Assembly: GCA_024653865.1 (NCBI GenBank)
Contig: JANLHD010000109.1
Coordinates: 1 to 12,392, forward strand
Direction of reading: 5' to 3'
Length of the DNA: 12,392 nucleotides
Origin: an archaeon
GTDB lineage: Archaea; Iainarchaeota; Iainarchaeia; Iainarchaeales; Iainarchaeaceae
A program made the translations under genes and the position numbers. Below, piece by piece: positions 5,932-12,392 of this stretch (the stretch's first letter is position 1; each line of letters begins with the position of its first letter). The notes beneath the pieces were generated by a model. It worked only from the letters and a program-made list of their open reading frames with translations, did no database searches and was not told the DNA's origin.

Positions 5932-7077
5932 TCACACCCTCGGCTGCGCCAGCTTCAAGTATCCTATCAGGAATATGAAGAGCAGCGGCATTAGCACAAC
6001 AAAAAACGCGGCGATTGCCTCGGGTTTTATTTCGAACGGCGAAATGGATATGGGTGCGTTTGTGACCGAGCCTATTATCGCCACGAATACCGGGAGAACA
6101 ATTGCCGCAAAAATATAAATTACCCCGAAGAAGTTCATTTTTTCTGAAAAATCCCTGATTTTGAGCCTCATTTCAAAGCTGACGTCCTCTGCTATTGTGT
6201 TCATTATTTCGGAGAGGTTTCCCCCGGTTTTCATCGCCCTTGTTATGTGGAAGAGCGCGCTTCTTAGTGCCTTTGATTGTGTCCTTAGCGCGAAGTGCTT
6301 GAGTGCGTCCTTTGTGTCGGTGCCTTCCTCGATTTCGGTTATTGTTCTCGAAAATTCCTCGCTAAGCACGCCGTAATCAGAGGTCGCAATCGTTTGGATT
6401 GTCTTGTACAATCCTATTCCTGCTTTGAGCTCTGTTGCCATGTGCCTAAGTGCAAATGGGAGTTCTATTGAAACGTCGTTTCCCCTCGCAACCGCCCTGT
6501 TTTTTGGCACCATAAGCATTACGGCGAGCGCCATCACTGCGAGAATTCCGGATATGAGCACAATGTATGCCGCCGAAATTGTGAGCGGGAGCCCGGAGTA
6601 TGCGAGCCCCAGGGTTACGATTAAAAATGAGAGTATTCCAACAATCGCCGCGGTTGCCGTCGAGACCGCGAGCCATTGCGCTAGCGAGTATTTCATGTTT
6701 GCCGAGTACAAGTAATACCTGATGTCGGATGCGACCGGCATTCCTTTGAGGATGTTTGACATGGGCTCTAGCGGAAGCCTGAACAGGAGGTAAAATTTTC
6801 CGAGTTTTTGCACGGTGGGGGACTTGAATTCCTGGAGGTCCTCGACTTTTTGCACGTTGACCTTTGATTGCTCGCCGCCGGCGATGATTCCGCGAAGTTC
6901 GCCGAGTTTTCCGCCGACTTCCTCGAGTTCGACTCCTTCGTGCCTGTATTTTTTTTTCATGCGTTCGACTATTTTTTCCACTTGGTCGAAGTCGACGCTT
7001 TCTTCCTGTTTTTCTGGCGCGAGCTTTTTTTCCTTTTTCTTTTCCTCAACCTTTTTTTTGAGGTCATCAAGGCCCAT
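5932..7077 (-). CDS. Type II/IV secretion system F-type platform protein (first GspF/TadB-like subunit) with charged N-terminal extension
   Basis: This 381-residue T2SSF/GspF-family platform protein carries an extra N-terminal cytoplasmic region of about 125 residues. Its first 60 residues are rich in Lys and Glu (LKKKVEEKKKEKK, probably coiled coil). Two membrane helices follow (about 133-160 and 165-190), then the T2SSF domain (about 203-312) with ELPFALRHMATELKAGIGL and the second conserved motif MKTGGNLSEIMNTIAEDV, and two C-terminal helices (about 316-340, 353-376). It shares the T2SSF architecture with the next gene. ATG at 7077 follows the ATPase stop by two bases, with AGGT just upstream, implying coupled translation with the motor it contacts. 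The charged extension may mediate ATPase docking (inference). Confidence 0.9.
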   Translation of the reverse strand: MGLDDLKKKVEEKKKEKKLAPEKQEESVDFDQVEKIVERMKKKYRHEGVELEEVGGKLGELRGIIAGGEQSKVNVQKVEDLQEFKSPTVQKLGKFYLLFRLPLEPMSNILKGMPVASDIRYYLYSANMKYSLAQWLAVSTATAAIVGILSFLIVTLGLAYSGLPLTISAAYIVLISGILAVMALAVMLMVPKNRAVARGNDVSIELPFALRHMATELKAGIGLYKTIQTIATSDYGVLSEEFSRTITEIEEGTDTKDALKHFALRTQSKALRSALFHITRAMKTGGNLSEIMNTIAEDVSFEMRLKIRDFSEKMNFFGVIYIFAAIVLPVFVAIIGSVTNAPISISPFEIKPEAIAAFFVVLMPLLFIFLIGYLKLAQPRV

Positions 7078-7079
7078 GC

Positions 7080-9023
7080 TTACCTGCCCCCGAGGTATTT
7101 TTTGAGTTCAATGGAAACTTCCTTCATGTTCAATCCTTCTTTTTTCGCTATTTGTTCGAGGTATTTTGCCCTTTTTTCTATCTCATCCTCTATCTCTTTT
7201 TCGGTTTTTCCCGTCATTTCTTGTAGGGTGTTTATGTATTTAATTGTCGTCTTTGTCCTCTGGATGGTGTCGCTTTTGGGCTCCCATTTGAAGACGGTGT
7301 TTGCCTCGGCTTTCCCCTTGAGTGCGCCCGTGACCTCGGCTATTTCGGTTACCCTTCTGATTGTTCCGAGTTTTTTGTTGTGAAGCCTGTGCTGCACCAG
7401 TATGAAGTTGAGCCCGGACATCATTACTTCCGGGACATTCATTGGCGGCGAGGTGACCCTTACTATTGTTTCGTTTGGGGAATTCGCGTGCACGGTTCCG
7501 AGCGAACCGTCGTGGCCTGTGTTGAATGCGGTGAACAGCGAGAATGCCTCGTCGTGCCTTATTTCTCCCACGATTATCCTGTCCGGGCGCATTCTTAGCG
7601 AATTTTTTGTGAGTATGTCAAGTGTTAGTTCTCCGGTTCCCTCGAGTCCCGGCGGCCTTGCCTCCATTCTTATCCAGTGCTTTAGGGGCAAATTGAGTTC
7701 GGCTGTGTCCTCGATTGTTATTACCCTGTCGCTGTCGGGGATGAATGATGCAAGAACGTTCAGGGTGGTTGTTTTTCCCGAACCCGTGCCTCCGGCAATT
7801 AGTATGTTCGCGGGCCTTGCGCCAAGGCCTTCTGTGCACACCCAGAGGAATCCAGCAGTTTTTGTGTCGAGTGTCTTGTTTTTTATGAGATCAATGATTG
7901 AGTATGGTTCCTCCCTGAATTTTCTTATTGTGAGGGTCGAGCCCTGCACGGACGCGGGGGGCATTGTGGCATTTACCCTCGAGCCGTCGGGAAGCCTTGC
8001 GTCAAGTAAGGGGCTGCTCAAATCAACCCTTCTTCCGATTTGCCTCGCAATCCTGTTCACGAGGTCCTGTATTTCGTTGTCGTTGTAGAATTCTATGTTT
8101 GTTAGCATCATTTCGTGTTTGCGGTGGAACACGTACACGGGCATGTTTGGACCTATTACCATTATTTCCTCGAGGTTATCATCCTTGATGAGGTTGTCTA
8201 TTAGCCCGTACCCGATCATTTCCCTGACCACGGCGTCCGCGTAGAATTCGTACCTTGTTTTTGGGATGTTCAGTTCGGGCGAGCCGCGCAGTATTTCAAG
8301 CACTTTTTGGAAGTAAACATTTCTTCTCTGCTCCTGGTCGCGTATCTTGTAGGGGGCTATGCTGATGATTCTTGTCGCCGCCTCCTTGATTGTGTTGATA
8401 ATGGATCTCTCGCCGCCAATTGGCCTTGCAACCGGCGTCCAGTAGTAGAGCAGCGGCTCTCCCGGGAGCCTGTAGATTTTGTTGTCGTCATATTCTTCGA
8501 CGATTTCCTTGTTCGATGCCTTCTCAAGGTCCTTTTCCGCCCTTGATTTCGCCTCTTCGGGGACGCTTTCAGGGTTTTCCGGGGACACTTTTTCCTGTGG
8601 GGGCAAATCCTTTCTTAGTTCGGCAAGCTTTTGGTTGACCTTTGCGATGTCCGCGTCCTTGAGTTCACCTTGCTCTCTTTGGGGCATTTTTCTTTGGAGC
8701 ACTTCGACTTCTGTTTTGGGCGCGGGGGGAATCACAAGTTCTGGCGTTTCTTGGGTTTCTTCCGGTTCTGGCCATTGCCTTTGCGGCCTTTCTATTGGCT
8801 CTTCGCGGCGAATTCCCTGGCTGGTTTTTTTCGGGGAGAGCTTTTTTTCAATTTCCTCAATTGTGGGCTCCCTTTTCGTGCTCGCTGCGGGGACTTTTTT
8901 TTCCTGCGCATTTTTTGCCTGCGGTGCGGAAATTTTTTCGGCAGATTTTTTTTCGGCTGTGCTTTGGGGGGCGGCTTTTTTCCCCTTTATTTTGGCGAAG
9001 AGGTCATCCATGTAGTCGGCCAT
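7080..9023 (-). CDS. tadA: Type II/IV secretion system ATPase, TadA/PilB-like pilus motor
   Basis: This hexameric ATPase powers pilin extraction and filament assembly from the cytoplasmic face. Residues 1 to about 185 are low-complexity, rich in Lys, Glu, Pro and Gln. The conserved part starts near residue 186 (KIYRLPGEPLLYYWTPVARP) and contains an N2-type domain (to about 370). The motor core then follows: Walker A GGTGSGKT at 411-418, the Asp box around residues 440-445 (ITIEDTAEL), Walker B IIVGE with Glu487, and a His box near 503-512 (GHDGSLGTVH). All catalytic elements are intact. At 647 residues it is longer than typical family members because of the N-terminal extension. It is the first gene of the pilus operon. 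ATG at 9023 begins MADYMDDLFAKIKGKK; a TATA box lies about 34 bases upstream. Confidence 0.94.
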   Translation of the reverse strand: MADYMDDLFAKIKGKKAAPQSTAEKKSAEKISAPQAKNAQEKKVPAASTKREPTIEEIEKKLSPKKTSQGIRREEPIERPQRQWPEPEETQETPELVIPPAPKTEVEVLQRKMPQREQGELKDADIAKVNQKLAELRKDLPPQEKVSPENPESVPEEAKSRAEKDLEKASNKEIVEEYDDNKIYRLPGEPLLYYWTPVARPIGGERSIINTIKEAATRIISIAPYKIRDQEQRRNVYFQKVLEILRGSPELNIPKTRYEFYADAVVREMIGYGLIDNLIKDDNLEEIMVIGPNMPVYVFHRKHEMMLTNIEFYNDNEIQDLVNRIARQIGRRVDLSSPLLDARLPDGSRVNATMPPASVQGSTLTIRKFREEPYSIIDLIKNKTLDTKTAGFLWVCTEGLGARPANILIAGGTGSGKTTTLNVLASFIPDSDRVITIEDTAELNLPLKHWIRMEARPPGLEGTGELTLDILTKNSLRMRPDRIIVGEIRHDEAFSLFTAFNTGHDGSLGTVHANSPNETIVRVTSPPMNVPEVMMSGLNFILVQHRLHNKKLGTIRRVTEIAEVTGALKGKAEANTVFKWEPKSDTIQRTKTTIKYINTLQEMTGKTEKEIEDEIEKRAKYLEQIAKKEGLNMKEVSIELKKYLGGR

Positions 9024-9051
9024 ATGGGGTTCGGAATAAGAAGGCGTTTTC

Positions 9052-9062
9052 TTTTATATAAA
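9052..9062 (-). promoter_or_regulatory. TATA box of the pilus operon
   Basis: The minus strand reads TTTATATAAAA, an excellent match to the archaeal TATA consensus. Transcription would start near 9028-9034, giving a 5' leader of only about 5-10 bases before the ATPase start codon. It is the only strong promoter seen for the whole set down to 2409. Confidence 0.75.
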
Positions 9063-9070
9063 CATTCTGG

Positions 9071-9106
9071 GTGTGCACGATGTGCGCCGGTGTGCGGTGG
9101 GCGCAA
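9071..9106 (-). repeat. Three GCACA repeats and a short hairpin just upstream of the pilus promoter
   Basis: GCACA occurs three times on the minus strand (9091-9095, 9081-9085, 9072-9076), spaced 10 and 9 bases, or about one helical turn, ending nine bases upstream of the TATA box. In the same GC-rich patch, TGCGCC at 9083-9088 is an exact inverted copy of GGCGCA at 9100-9105, with an 11-base loop. This may be a regulator site; no protein can be named. Confidence 0.4.
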
Positions 9107-9162
9107 AAAATTGGAGTGTTGCCCAAAAAAACTGCAACTCATTTTTGTTTTTTTTTCAAAAA
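9105..9162 (-). terminator. T-tract terminator region after thrS
   Basis: Downstream of the thrS stop, the minus strand has T runs at 9158-9162 (5), 9125-9131 (7) and 9105-9110 (6). Archaeal polymerases stop at such tracts. The stretch holds no gene I can support. Confidence 0.4.
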
Positions 9163-9167
9163 CCCGT

Positions 9168-11078
9168 TTAGTTTTTTTCATGCGCGTGCTTTTCGATTTT
9201 TTGCGCAAATTCGCCTGTTTTTACGCCGAATGCGAGTTTTCCCCCGCGGTCGCGCACCGCTATTGTGCCCGCGGTTTCTTCTTTTTCCCCGACGTTCAGA
9301 ACATACGGGATTTTTTGCATTTCCGCTTCGCGCACCTTGAAGCCAACGGTTTCGGGGCGGATGTCAAGTTCGCTTCGAACCCCCGCCTCGATTAGTTGCT
9401 TGTGCACTTTCTGTGCGTATGAATTGTATTTTTCTCCCACGGATATCACGCGGCACTGCACGGGTGAGAGCCACACGGGAAATGCCCCCGCATAGTGCTC
9501 TAGAAGTATTGCAAGGAATCTTTCCATTGAGCCGAATACGACGCGGTGCAGCATCACCGGCCTCTCTTCCTTGTCGTTTTTGTCGATGTATGTCAGTTCG
9601 AATTTTTCGGGCATCTGGAAATCAAGCTGCACTGTTCCTAGTTGCCAGCTTCTTCCGAGCGAGTCCTTGATGTGGAAATCGATTTTCGGGCCGTAGAATG
9701 CGCCGTCCCCTTCGTTGATTTTGTATTTTTTGCCGTTTTTGTCAAGGATTCTTTTGAGTGTCGATTCCGCCTTTTCCCATAGTTGTGCGGAGCCCATTGC
9801 CTTTTGTGGCCTTGTGCTCAGCTCTATTTTGTATTCGAACCCGAACACTTTCGAGTAATAGTAATCGATGAGTTCCATTACGCCGGCGACTTCCTCTTCG
9901 ACCTGTTCTGGCGTGCAGAAGATGTGCGCATCGTCTTGCGTGAATTTTCTAACCCGCAAAAGCCCGTTCAAAACCCCTGAAAGTTCGTGCCTGTGCACCA
10001 TGCCGAATTCCGAAATCCTTATGGGAAGATCCCTGTATGAGTGCCTGGTGTTTTTGTAGATTAGCATGTGCCCGGGGCAGTTCATTGGCTTTATTGCGTA
10101 TTCCTCTTTGTCGATTTTTGTGAAGTACATGTTTTCCTTGTAGTGGTTCCAGTGTCCGCTTTTTAGCCACATTTCTTTTTTGAGTATTATGGGCGCGATG
10201 ACCTCCTGGTAGCCGCGTTTTGTGTGCTCTTTTCTCGAAAAATCCACGAGCGTGTTCCAGATGGTTGCGCCTTTGTGGTGGAAAAAAACCGTTCCGGGGG
10301 CCTCTTGCTGCATCGAGAAAAGATTGAGTTCCTTTCCGAGCTTTAGGTGGTTGCGCTTCTCCGCCTCCTCCTTCATTTTCAAATAATCATCAAGCATGCC
10401 GGATTTTGGGAATGCGATGCCGTAGATTCTTTGGAGAGATTCCTTTTTCTGGTCCCCGCGCCAATATGCGCTTGAAACTTTCAATAGTTTCACCGCCTTT
10501 ATTGCGTCGGTGTTTGAAACGTGCCCCCCTTTGCAGAGGTCTATGAAGTCCCCTTGCGTGTAGAGGGTTATTGTTTTTTTTTCGCCCGCAAATTCCTCAA
10601 TCAATTCCTGCTTGAACTTGTTGTCCTTCATTTTTTTCAGGGCGGTTTGCTTGTCGACAACGCTTCTCTCGATTTTCCTTTTTGATTTTATTATTTCCAT
10701 CATTTTTTTCTCTATTTTTTCGAAATCGTCAGGTGTAAATGGCCTGGGCGTATAAAAATCCTGGTAGAAGCCTTCCTCGAGCGGCGGCCCTATGGTATTT
10801 CTCGCGTCCTTGTAAAGCGACCTCACGGCTTCCGCAAGCACGTGCGCGCCCGTGTGCCAGAGGCTTTTTTTTCCCTCGAGGTCTTCCCAGGTGTTGATTT
10901 TGAATTTTCCGCCCTCTTCAATGGGCAATTCAAGCTCAATTGTTTTCTCGCCCAGCTGTGCAGAAAGCGCCTCTTTTGCAAGGCGCGGGCCTATTCCTTC
11001 GGCTATTTTTTGTGCGGTTATCCCTTTTTCGAATTCTTTTTTGGAGCCGTCTGGAAATTCGAGTGTTATTTTTGCCAT
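9168..11078 (-). CDS. thrS: Threonyl-tRNA synthetase, bacterial-type with full editing domain
   Basis: This cytoplasmic class II synthetase charges tRNA-Thr and hydrolyses Ser-tRNA-Thr. The 636-residue layout follows the bacterial/eukaryotic form: TGS domain (1-60); N2 editing domain with His75/His79 (HTGAHV) and Cys182/His186 (CKGGH); catalytic core; and C-terminal anticodon-binding domain (about 533-636). The active-site zinc ligands fall at Cys334 (MNCPGH), His385 (DDAHIFC) and His511 (MLHRVVFGS), the same numbers as in the E. coli enzyme. Motif 2 is in MVHRHELSGVLNGLLRVRKF. The archaeal-type D-aminoacyl-deacylase-like editing domain is absent, so the gene is of bacterial-type descent, a recurrent situation in archaea. 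ATG at 11078 has no good Shine-Dalgarno site but has a TATA-like element about 30 bases upstream, suggesting leaderless or near-leaderless translation. It is separated from the pilus operon by its own terminator region. Confidence 0.97.
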   Translation of the reverse strand: MAKITLEFPDGSKKEFEKGITAQKIAEGIGPRLAKEALSAQLGEKTIELELPIEEGGKFKINTWEDLEGKKSLWHTGAHVLAEAVRSLYKDARNTIGPPLEEGFYQDFYTPRPFTPDDFEKIEKKMMEIIKSKRKIERSVVDKQTALKKMKDNKFKQELIEEFAGEKKTITLYTQGDFIDLCKGGHVSNTDAIKAVKLLKVSSAYWRGDQKKESLQRIYGIAFPKSGMLDDYLKMKEEAEKRNHLKLGKELNLFSMQQEAPGTVFFHHKGATIWNTLVDFSRKEHTKRGYQEVIAPIILKKEMWLKSGHWNHYKENMYFTKIDKEEYAIKPMNCPGHMLIYKNTRHSYRDLPIRISEFGMVHRHELSGVLNGLLRVRKFTQDDAHIFCTPEQVEEEVAGVMELIDYYYSKVFGFEYKIELSTRPQKAMGSAQLWEKAESTLKRILDKNGKKYKINEGDGAFYGPKIDFHIKDSLGRSWQLGTVQLDFQMPEKFELTYIDKNDKEERPVMLHRVVFGSMERFLAILLEHYAGAFPVWLSPVQCRVISVGEKYNSYAQKVHKQLIEAGVRSELDIRPETVGFKVREAEMQKIPYVLNVGEKEETAGTIAVRDRGGKLAFGVKTGEFAQKIEKHAHEKN

Positions 11079-11103
11079 AATTGAAACAATAATGGCTGGG
11101 AAA

Positions 11104-11113
11104 TTAATATTAA
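11104..11113 (-). promoter_or_regulatory. Probable TATA element of thrS
   Basis: TTAATATTAA is centred 30 bases upstream of the thrS ATG on the minus strand, the right distance for a transcript beginning at or within a few bases of the start codon. The match is weaker than at the pilus promoter, and the element is palindromic. Confidence 0.45.
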
Positions 11114-11125
11114 CGTTTATTGCTG

Positions 11126-11135
11126 AAAAATAAAA
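11126..11135 (-). terminator. T-rich tract after the 125-aa gene
   Basis: The minus strand reads TTTTATTTTT about 30 bases after the stop of the unknown gene and just upstream of the thrS TATA element. It could end the upstream transcript. Confidence 0.35.
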
Positions 11136-11165
11136 GTTTAACTTGTTCTATAGTTTGCTATTCCC

Positions 11166-11543
11166 TTAGTTACGTCTCCTCTCTCCACTCTTTTTTCTTT
11201 CATCAGCCGCTAAATAAACCTCTCTTACAATGGTGCCTTTCGAATCAATATATTGTGTCAATTTGCCATTTCTTACTAGCTTATAAGTGACTCCATTTAT
11301 GGTTATTTCGCTTTTTCCCCTTCGTTCAGCCACTCGCTGGTCTTCTTTTAACGCGCCGAGATTAGGCCGTGGGTCCCTTTTGTCTGGAGCGCTACGTAGA
11401 TCCCTTGTTTTAATAATTCTGAAGATATCCATTGGACCTCTTCGCTGGCCAGTAATCACATGAATAATTCCGTCTTTTCCAACTTCGGTACTGGGTTTCC
11501 TCCTTTCGCCAACTCTTTTAGCAGTTCTGTGCACTTGTCCCAT
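11166..11543 (-). CDS. Hypothetical Arg-rich basic protein (125 aa)
   Basis: I do not recognise this protein. It is strongly basic: Arg/Lys-rich at the N terminus (RTAKRVGERRK), in the middle (RSAPDKRDPR) and at the C terminus (DERKKSGERRRN). There is no membrane segment and no cysteine. Residues about 18-45 (EVGKDGIIHVITGQRRGPMDIFRII) and 78-112 (SEITINGVTYKLV, KLTQYIDSKGTIVREVYLAA) look like compact beta-hairpin units between disordered basic tails, compatible with RNA or DNA binding (inference only). ATG at 11543 is supported by GAGAGGT six bases upstream. The start follows the stop of a 29-codon small ORF by one base, so the two are probably co-translated. An origin by frameshift from one longer gene is possible. 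Confidence 0.65.
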   Translation of the reverse strand: MGQVHRTAKRVGERRKPSTEVGKDGIIHVITGQRRGPMDIFRIIKTRDLRSAPDKRDPRPNLGALKEDQRVAERRGKSEITINGVTYKLVRNGKLTQYIDSKGTIVREVYLAADERKKSGERRRN

Positions 11544-11544
11544 G

Positions 11545-11634
11545 TCATAACCTCTCTAACCAGTAGTAGTTTCCAAATCTCGGCTTTTCGTGTCGCGGCA
11601 TGCAGGGTGATAGGATGAGATCTTCTCTTCCCAT
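11545..11634 (-). CDS. Putative leaderless small ORF (29 aa) ahead of the 125-aa gene
   Basis: Starting at the ATG at 11634, the minus strand encodes MGREDLILSPCM followed by PRHEKPRFGNYYWLERL and a TGA. The stop is one base before the next ATG (TTATGACATG), and the downstream gene's Shine-Dalgarno site lies inside its last codons. A TATA-like element is centred 26 bases upstream, so the transcript would begin at or next to this ATG, as expected for leaderless archaeal mRNAs. It could be a real micro-protein, a leader peptide coupling translation, or the severed N terminus of the next gene. An internal ATG at codon 12 is an alternative start. Confidence 0.4.
   Translation of the reverse strand: MGREDLILSPCMPRHEKPRFGNYYWLERL
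11550..11556 (-). promoter_or_regulatory. Shine-Dalgarno site of the 125-aa gene
   Basis: GAGAGGT lies six bases before the ATG at 11543 on the minus strand and supports translation from that start. It is embedded in the end of the small upstream ORF. Confidence 0.6.
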
Positions 11635-11647
11635 ATTTAGAAAAATA
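11634..11647 (+). promoter_or_regulatory. Weak TATA-like element for the Nre gene
   Basis: TATTTAGAAAAATA is centred about 28 bases before the plus-strand ATG at 11668. No Shine-Dalgarno site precedes that ATG, so leaderless initiation from this element is plausible. It abuts the start codon of the divergent small ORF. Confidence 0.35.
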
Positions 11648-11655
11648 CCTTTTAA

Positions 11656-11665
11656 GTATATTAAA
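11656..11665 (-). promoter_or_regulatory. TATA-like element for the small ORF / 125-aa gene pair
   Basis: The minus strand reads TTTAATATAC centred 26 bases upstream of the ATG at 11634. It lies immediately next to the plus-strand start codon at 11668, so the two divergent promoters overlap. Confidence 0.45.
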
Positions 11666-11667
11666 CT

Positions 11668-12392
11668 ATGTCTATTCCACTAAACGCGCTAAAGCCCTCC
11701 CCTGAGGTGTGCGTTAAGTGCAAGGGCAGATTGTGGTGCGGCCCTAGGTGCTTTATTTTGGAGCGCTTTGAGAAAAAGCGCGATGCTGCAAGAAAGATTG
11801 AGTCAAAGGAGCTCGCAAGCCACTCCCCTCCCGGGGTTTTTGTTTCGTGGCATGGTTATCCAAAGGTTGCCCTCTCGCCCATGGCGCCAGCGCAAGAGCC
11901 AGAGGATGTGTGGATGACAGATGACACCGACAAGTGGTTCGGCTTGCCCGCGGAAGAGATTATTTCTTTTCGCGAGAACCTCGTGCGAGGCTCTATGCCC
12001 CTTGAAGTTTCCGCGGCGCAGGACCCGAAGTATTCTTTGGTGGATGTGCACGAAACCCTCATGGCAAAAAAACCTGTGGGAATAGAAATGGAGCTCAAGG
12101 GAAGCCCGCGGATGCGCTCTCTTTCGTTCTCGGATTTCCACGCGCCAATGGGCCCGTCTGCCGACCTAAAGTCCCTCACACTTACCGAGAACCCTAGCGT
12201 GAACCGCAAAATCGAGCGCCTGTACTCCGACACGGACGCGAAATCAAGGGACGCGATGATAGAGCTTTATTCCTCGGACGTTGGCGTGAACCAATTGCAC
12301 AAAATTCTGAGTGCGGGAATGCTTGGGGTGAAAAAAAAACGCAAATTAGTTCCCACAAGGTGGTCGATTACCGCAATCGATTCGAACTTAAG
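11668..12392 (+). CDS. nreA: Archaeal Nre-family DNA repair protein, 3' end cut by window edge
   Basis: This is the only plus-strand gene. The 241 visible codons begin MSIPLNALKPSPEVCVKC. A four-cysteine zinc-binding cluster at residues 15, 18, 24 and 28 (CVKCKGRLWCGPRC) is followed by conserved Nre blocks: a GVFVSWHGYPKVALSPM-like segment, DVHETLMAKKPVGIEMEL, and then SVNRKIERLYSDTDAKSRDAM and LVPTRWSITAIDSNL just before the edge. Archaeal Nre proteins act in DNA damage repair and can bind PCNA through a C-terminal motif, which would lie outside this window. The start ATG at 11668 fits the family's short run-in to the first cysteine. No Shine-Dalgarno site is seen, consistent with a leaderless transcript. 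Confidence 0.9.
   Translation, partial: MSIPLNALKPSPEVCVKCKGRLWCGPRCFILERFEKKRDAARKIESKELASHSPPGVFVSWHGYPKVALSPMAPAQEPEDVWMTDDTDKWFGLPAEEIISFRENLVRGSMPLEVSAAQDPKYSLVDVHETLMAKKPVGIEMELKGSPRMRSLSFSDFHAPMGPSADLKSLTLTENPSVNRKIERLYSDTDAKSRDAMIELYSSDVGVNQLHKILSAGMLGVKKKRKLVPTRWSITAIDSNL

Noticed and set aside
7402..8088. A 228-codon plus-strand open frame opposite the ATPase core
   Set aside because: It lies wholly inside the conserved Walker A/Walker B region of the minus-strand ATPase; the antisense frame stays open because of codon bias.
2409..9023. An archaellum (archaeal flagellum) operon
   Set aside because: No FlaF/G/H-like genes or archaellins are visible; two GspF paralogues, several small pilins and an A24 peptidase fit a type IV pilus or Tad-like system better.
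9083..9105. Stem-loop as an intrinsic terminator for thrS
   Set aside because: On the thrS transcript the T runs precede rather than follow the 6-bp stem, so it does not have terminator geometry; the T tracts themselves are a better explanation.
8631..9395. A 254-codon plus-strand open frame opposite the ATPase and thrS genes
   Set aside because: It spans the ends of two well-supported minus-strand genes and the promoter between them, and its product is Phe/Gly/Arg-rich low-complexity sequence typical of an antisense shadow.
11803..12233. Two minus-strand open frames opposite the right-edge gene
   Set aside because: The plus strand carries conserved Nre motifs throughout; the minus frames have no recognisable signal.
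1..12392. CRISPR arrays, insertion sequences, tRNA or rRNA genes
   Set aside because: I saw no regularly spaced direct repeats, no transposase-like translation, no terminal inverted repeats and no tRNA or rRNA signature on either strand.

Overview
The window looks like a piece of an archaeal chromosome, most likely from a small-genome (DPANN-type) lineage; the phylum cannot be assigned from the sequence alone. The archaeal evidence is class III (KGQ-type) prepilin leaders with an archaeal-type prepilin peptidase carrying a C-terminal extension, a paired-GspF pilus motor, an archaeal Nre repair protein, TATA boxes about 26-30 bases ahead of start codons, and T-rich tracts where bacterial hairpin terminators would be expected. 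Against that background, a threonyl-tRNA synthetase and a cofactor-dependent phosphoglycerate mutase have the bacterial-type layout.

Almost everything is on the minus strand, so in transcription order the window reads from right to left. At the far right (11668 to the edge), a plus-strand Nre-family gene diverges from a minus-strand pair: a 29-codon leaderless-looking small ORF (11634-11545) and an unrecognised 125-residue basic protein (11543-11166). The two start codons are only 33 bases apart. Next comes thrS (11078-9168) with its own promoter.

The core, from 9023 down to 2409, is a compact type IV pilus / Tad-like operon with a clear TATA box at 9052-9062. Its order is: secretion ATPase; two GspF/TadC-type membrane proteins; tiny prepilin (49 aa); class III prepilin (88 aa, strong Shine-Dalgarno site, probable major pilin); tiny prepilin (56 aa); GxGD prepilin peptidase; and two more class III prepilins. 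Gaps are 0-40 bases and several genes overlap. Together these encode a motor, a two-subunit platform, the processing enzyme and five prepilin-like substrates, which is close to a complete minimal pilus machine for a cell with no outer membrane. No secretin or archaellum-specific gene is seen.

After a T-rich tract (2370-2392), the left part (2361 to 1) is a second tightly packed cluster: a membrane-anchored OB-fold protein, a TctA-like permease, a JAMM-type metallopeptidase and the first 149 codons of gpmA, which runs off the left edge. No rRNA, tRNA, insertion sequence or CRISPR array was seen. No gene-free stretch exceeds about 150 bases.
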